In this document: in pieces, positions 6,684 to 7,651 of the stretch
How the letters are laid out: every line of letters starts with the position of its first letter
Position numbering within the stretch: position 1 is the first letter of the stretch
Source of the DNA: Lachnospiraceae bacterium
GTDB lineage: Bacteria; Bacillota; Clostridia; Lachnospirales; Lachnospiraceae
Reading direction: 5' to 3'
Assembly: GCA_014804185.1 (NCBI GenBank)
Contig: JAAVAG010000201.1
Location: 1 to 7,651, forward strand
Length of the DNA stretch: 7,651 bases
Made by a program: the position numbers and the translations under genes
The notes under the pieces: model-generated
What the model was told of the DNA's origin: nothing
The model's database searches: none
What the model saw: the letters and a program-made list of their open reading frames with translations, nothing else

Positions 6684-6722
6684 CGCGTATAGAATTTTAA
6701 ATAAGCAGGTCGTCCGCTTTCC

Positions 6723-6764
6723 TAAAAAAAGAAAATGCCCGGCGGATCAACCTGCCAGGCATTT
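6723..6764 (-). terminator. intrinsic terminator of the CarD operon
   Basis: On the minus strand an 11-bp stem, AAATGCCTGGC (6764-6754) with GCCGGGCATTT (6743-6733), contains one U-G pair and has a 10-nt loop. It is followed by TTTTCTTTTTTT. It begins 31 nt after the stop codon of the 126-residue gene. The U-G pair and the long T-run both indicate minus-strand use, although a TTTGTTTT stretch on the other side might allow weak plus-strand termination. Confidence 0.9.
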
Positions 6765-6795
6765 GTTTTATCAGATTTATCTTTCACAGTTTTTT

Positions 6796-7176
6796 CTACC
6801 GGAATTTATCCGGATAATCGGTTCCCGTCTCCCGTCCCATCTTTTCCACATATGGGGCCGGATCACGTTCCATTTCCAGCATCGTGACCGCAGCTTCCAG
6901 GAGCATTCGATTCCCATCCCCCTTAATCATGGCATTTCCCCTGTCCAGCCAGGCCTTGAAATGATCCATCTGCCAGATCATAATATCAATCAGCGAATAC
7001 CCCTGCACACGGTACTCACACAGAAACTCCTGTGTCCGGAAATAATACTGTATTTCTTTCCGTATGCCCGACGATTTTTCAAGAGCACGACAGATTTCTT
7101 CCGTCACAACCGCCTCTCTGCCTGTCCCGCTGCACAATTCTCTGAACCAGCGCCAGAATTCCTCTGTATTGGCCAT
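6796..7176 (-). CDS. conserved-looking hypothetical protein, 126 residues
   Basis: A complete gene with an excellent ribosome binding site, GGAGGA (7183-7188), 6 nt before the ATG, and an intrinsic terminator after its stop. I do not recognise the protein. It starts MANTEEFWRWFRELC, rich in aromatic residues. A middle section, IRKEIQYYFRTQEFLCEYRVQGYSLIDIMIW (about 38-68), looks helical and amphipathic, followed by QMDHFKAWLDRG. The C-terminal part, MLLEAAVTMLEMERDPAPYVEKMGRETGTDYPDKF, is acidic and probably helical. No signal peptide, membrane span, metal-binding cysteine cluster or nucleotide-binding motif is visible, so it is probably a small cytosolic helical protein. It lies 24 nt after the CarD-family gene and is almost certainly its operon partner. 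Function is unknown. Confidence 0.85.
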   Translation of the reverse strand: MANTEEFWRWFRELCSGTGREAVVTEEICRALEKSSGIRKEIQYYFRTQEFLCEYRVQGYSLIDIMIWQMDHFKAWLDRGNAMIKGDGNRMLLEAAVTMLEMERDPAPYVEKMGRETGTDYPDKFR

Positions 7177-7200
7177 ATAATATCCTCCCGATCTCCACGG

Positions 7201-7651
7201 TCATGCTTTCATTTTCTCAATCTCATTCGTCAGATATTTTTCCATATCTTCCTTGGGAATCTCCAATGGAATAGACAGTTCCGAATATAAGTTATCCTCC
7301 GCCAGTTTCAGATAACGTTCGTCTGTAGCCGTTATCTTTTTCCCCTGCATGATCCGCATCTGCCTGCGCATATACAAAGTTTTGATGATCCGCACCAGCT
7401 CTCTGCAGTCACACGTTCTGATGCATTCCTTATATTTTTCCTCGCGCACCTTATCGTTGGCAATCCACAGTTCTTCAATATCCGGAATCTCCCTGATCAG
7501 CGCTTTCGCTTCCTCTCCCGTCAGAACCTTGCGCATGACCGTCTTTCGATTTTCCACCGAAACAAAAATCCTGCCTCCGTTCTGATGCATGGGATGCAGA
7601 ATATAATACATGGTATCACGCGGCATGCCGTCCATATCCATGGAGGTAATA
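7201..7651 (-). CDS. CarD-family transcriptional regulator (N-terminus beyond window)
   Basis: The 149 visible residues run open to the right edge; the ATG at 7641 is internal. The visible N-terminal part, MDMDGMPRDTMYYILHPM (residues 4-21) and GGRIFVSVEN followed by VMRKVLT, matches the second half of the CarD/CdnL/TRCF RNA-polymerase-interacting domain, a Tudor-like fold that binds the beta subunit. The family's usual opening (IGDYVVYGxxGVCxV, about 20-25 residues) would lie just outside. After it comes the helical C-terminal domain: LTGEEAKALIREIPDIEELW, CDCRELVRIIKTLYMRR, then ATDERYLKLAEDNLYSELS and a final acidic helix. In other bacteria this family acts at promoters, stabilising or tuning open complexes. 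The match to clostridial members is close by memory of their conserved blocks. Stop at 7201, 24 nt before the next gene of the operon. Confidence 0.9.
   Translation of the reverse strand, partial: ITSMDMDGMPRDTMYYILHPMHQNGGRIFVSVENRKTVMRKVLTGEEAKALIREIPDIEELWIANDKVREEKYKECIRTCDCRELVRIIKTLYMRRQMRIMQGKKITATDERYLKLAEDNLYSELSIPLEIPKEDMEKYLTNEIEKMKA

Noticed and set aside
1..7651. CRISPR array, insertion sequence, tRNA or rRNA
   Set aside because: No regularly spaced direct repeats, transposase motifs, terminal inverted repeats around a gene, or recognisable tRNA/rRNA sequence were seen.

Overview
The window looks like chromosomal DNA of an anaerobic Firmicute, most likely a Lachnospiraceae / Clostridium cluster XIVa relative. 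The reasons are a mixed-GC composition (GC-rich genes, AT-rich gaps), strong GGAGG-type ribosome binding sites, a single-chain Gram-positive-type PurL, a Lachnospiraceae-like CarD-family protein, and a condensation-fold acetyltransferase of the kind found in gut Clostridia. Species assignment is inference from family resemblance only.

Layout, left to right. Positions 1-289 (minus) hold the 5' part of a gene for an alcohol acetyltransferase-like / NRPS-condensation-like protein that runs off the left edge. Positions 397-4197 (minus) hold a complete purL, encoding the large fused FGAM synthase of de novo purine synthesis. Positions 4213-4797 (minus) hold a TetR/AcrR-type repressor gene ending 15 nt before purL. 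Positions 4798-4985 form a divergent promoter region. Positions 4986-6365 (plus) hold a complete MATE-family multidrug/cation antiporter gene, closed by a very strong intrinsic terminator (6385-6419). Positions 6420-6795 form a tail-to-tail gap with no credible protein gene, but it is dense in hairpins and contains a possible small RNA and the terminator of the opposing operon. Positions 6796-7176 and 7201-7651 (both minus) form a two-gene operon: a CarD-family RNA-polymerase-binding regulator, truncated by the right edge, followed by a 126-residue protein I do not recognise.

How the genes may work together. The TetR gene and the MATE gene are divergent, the usual arrangement for a local repressor and its efflux pump. 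TetR, purL and the acetyltransferase lie in the same direction with short gaps and no intrinsic terminator visible between them, so transcription from the TetR promoter could run through purL and beyond. This would tie a purine biosynthetic enzyme to an efflux-type regulator. I see no purine riboswitch ahead of the unit.

Most of the window is ordinary core metabolism and transport. The parts that deserve a second look are the structured gap at about 6545-6690, the TetR-purL linkage, and the uncharacterised partner of CarD.
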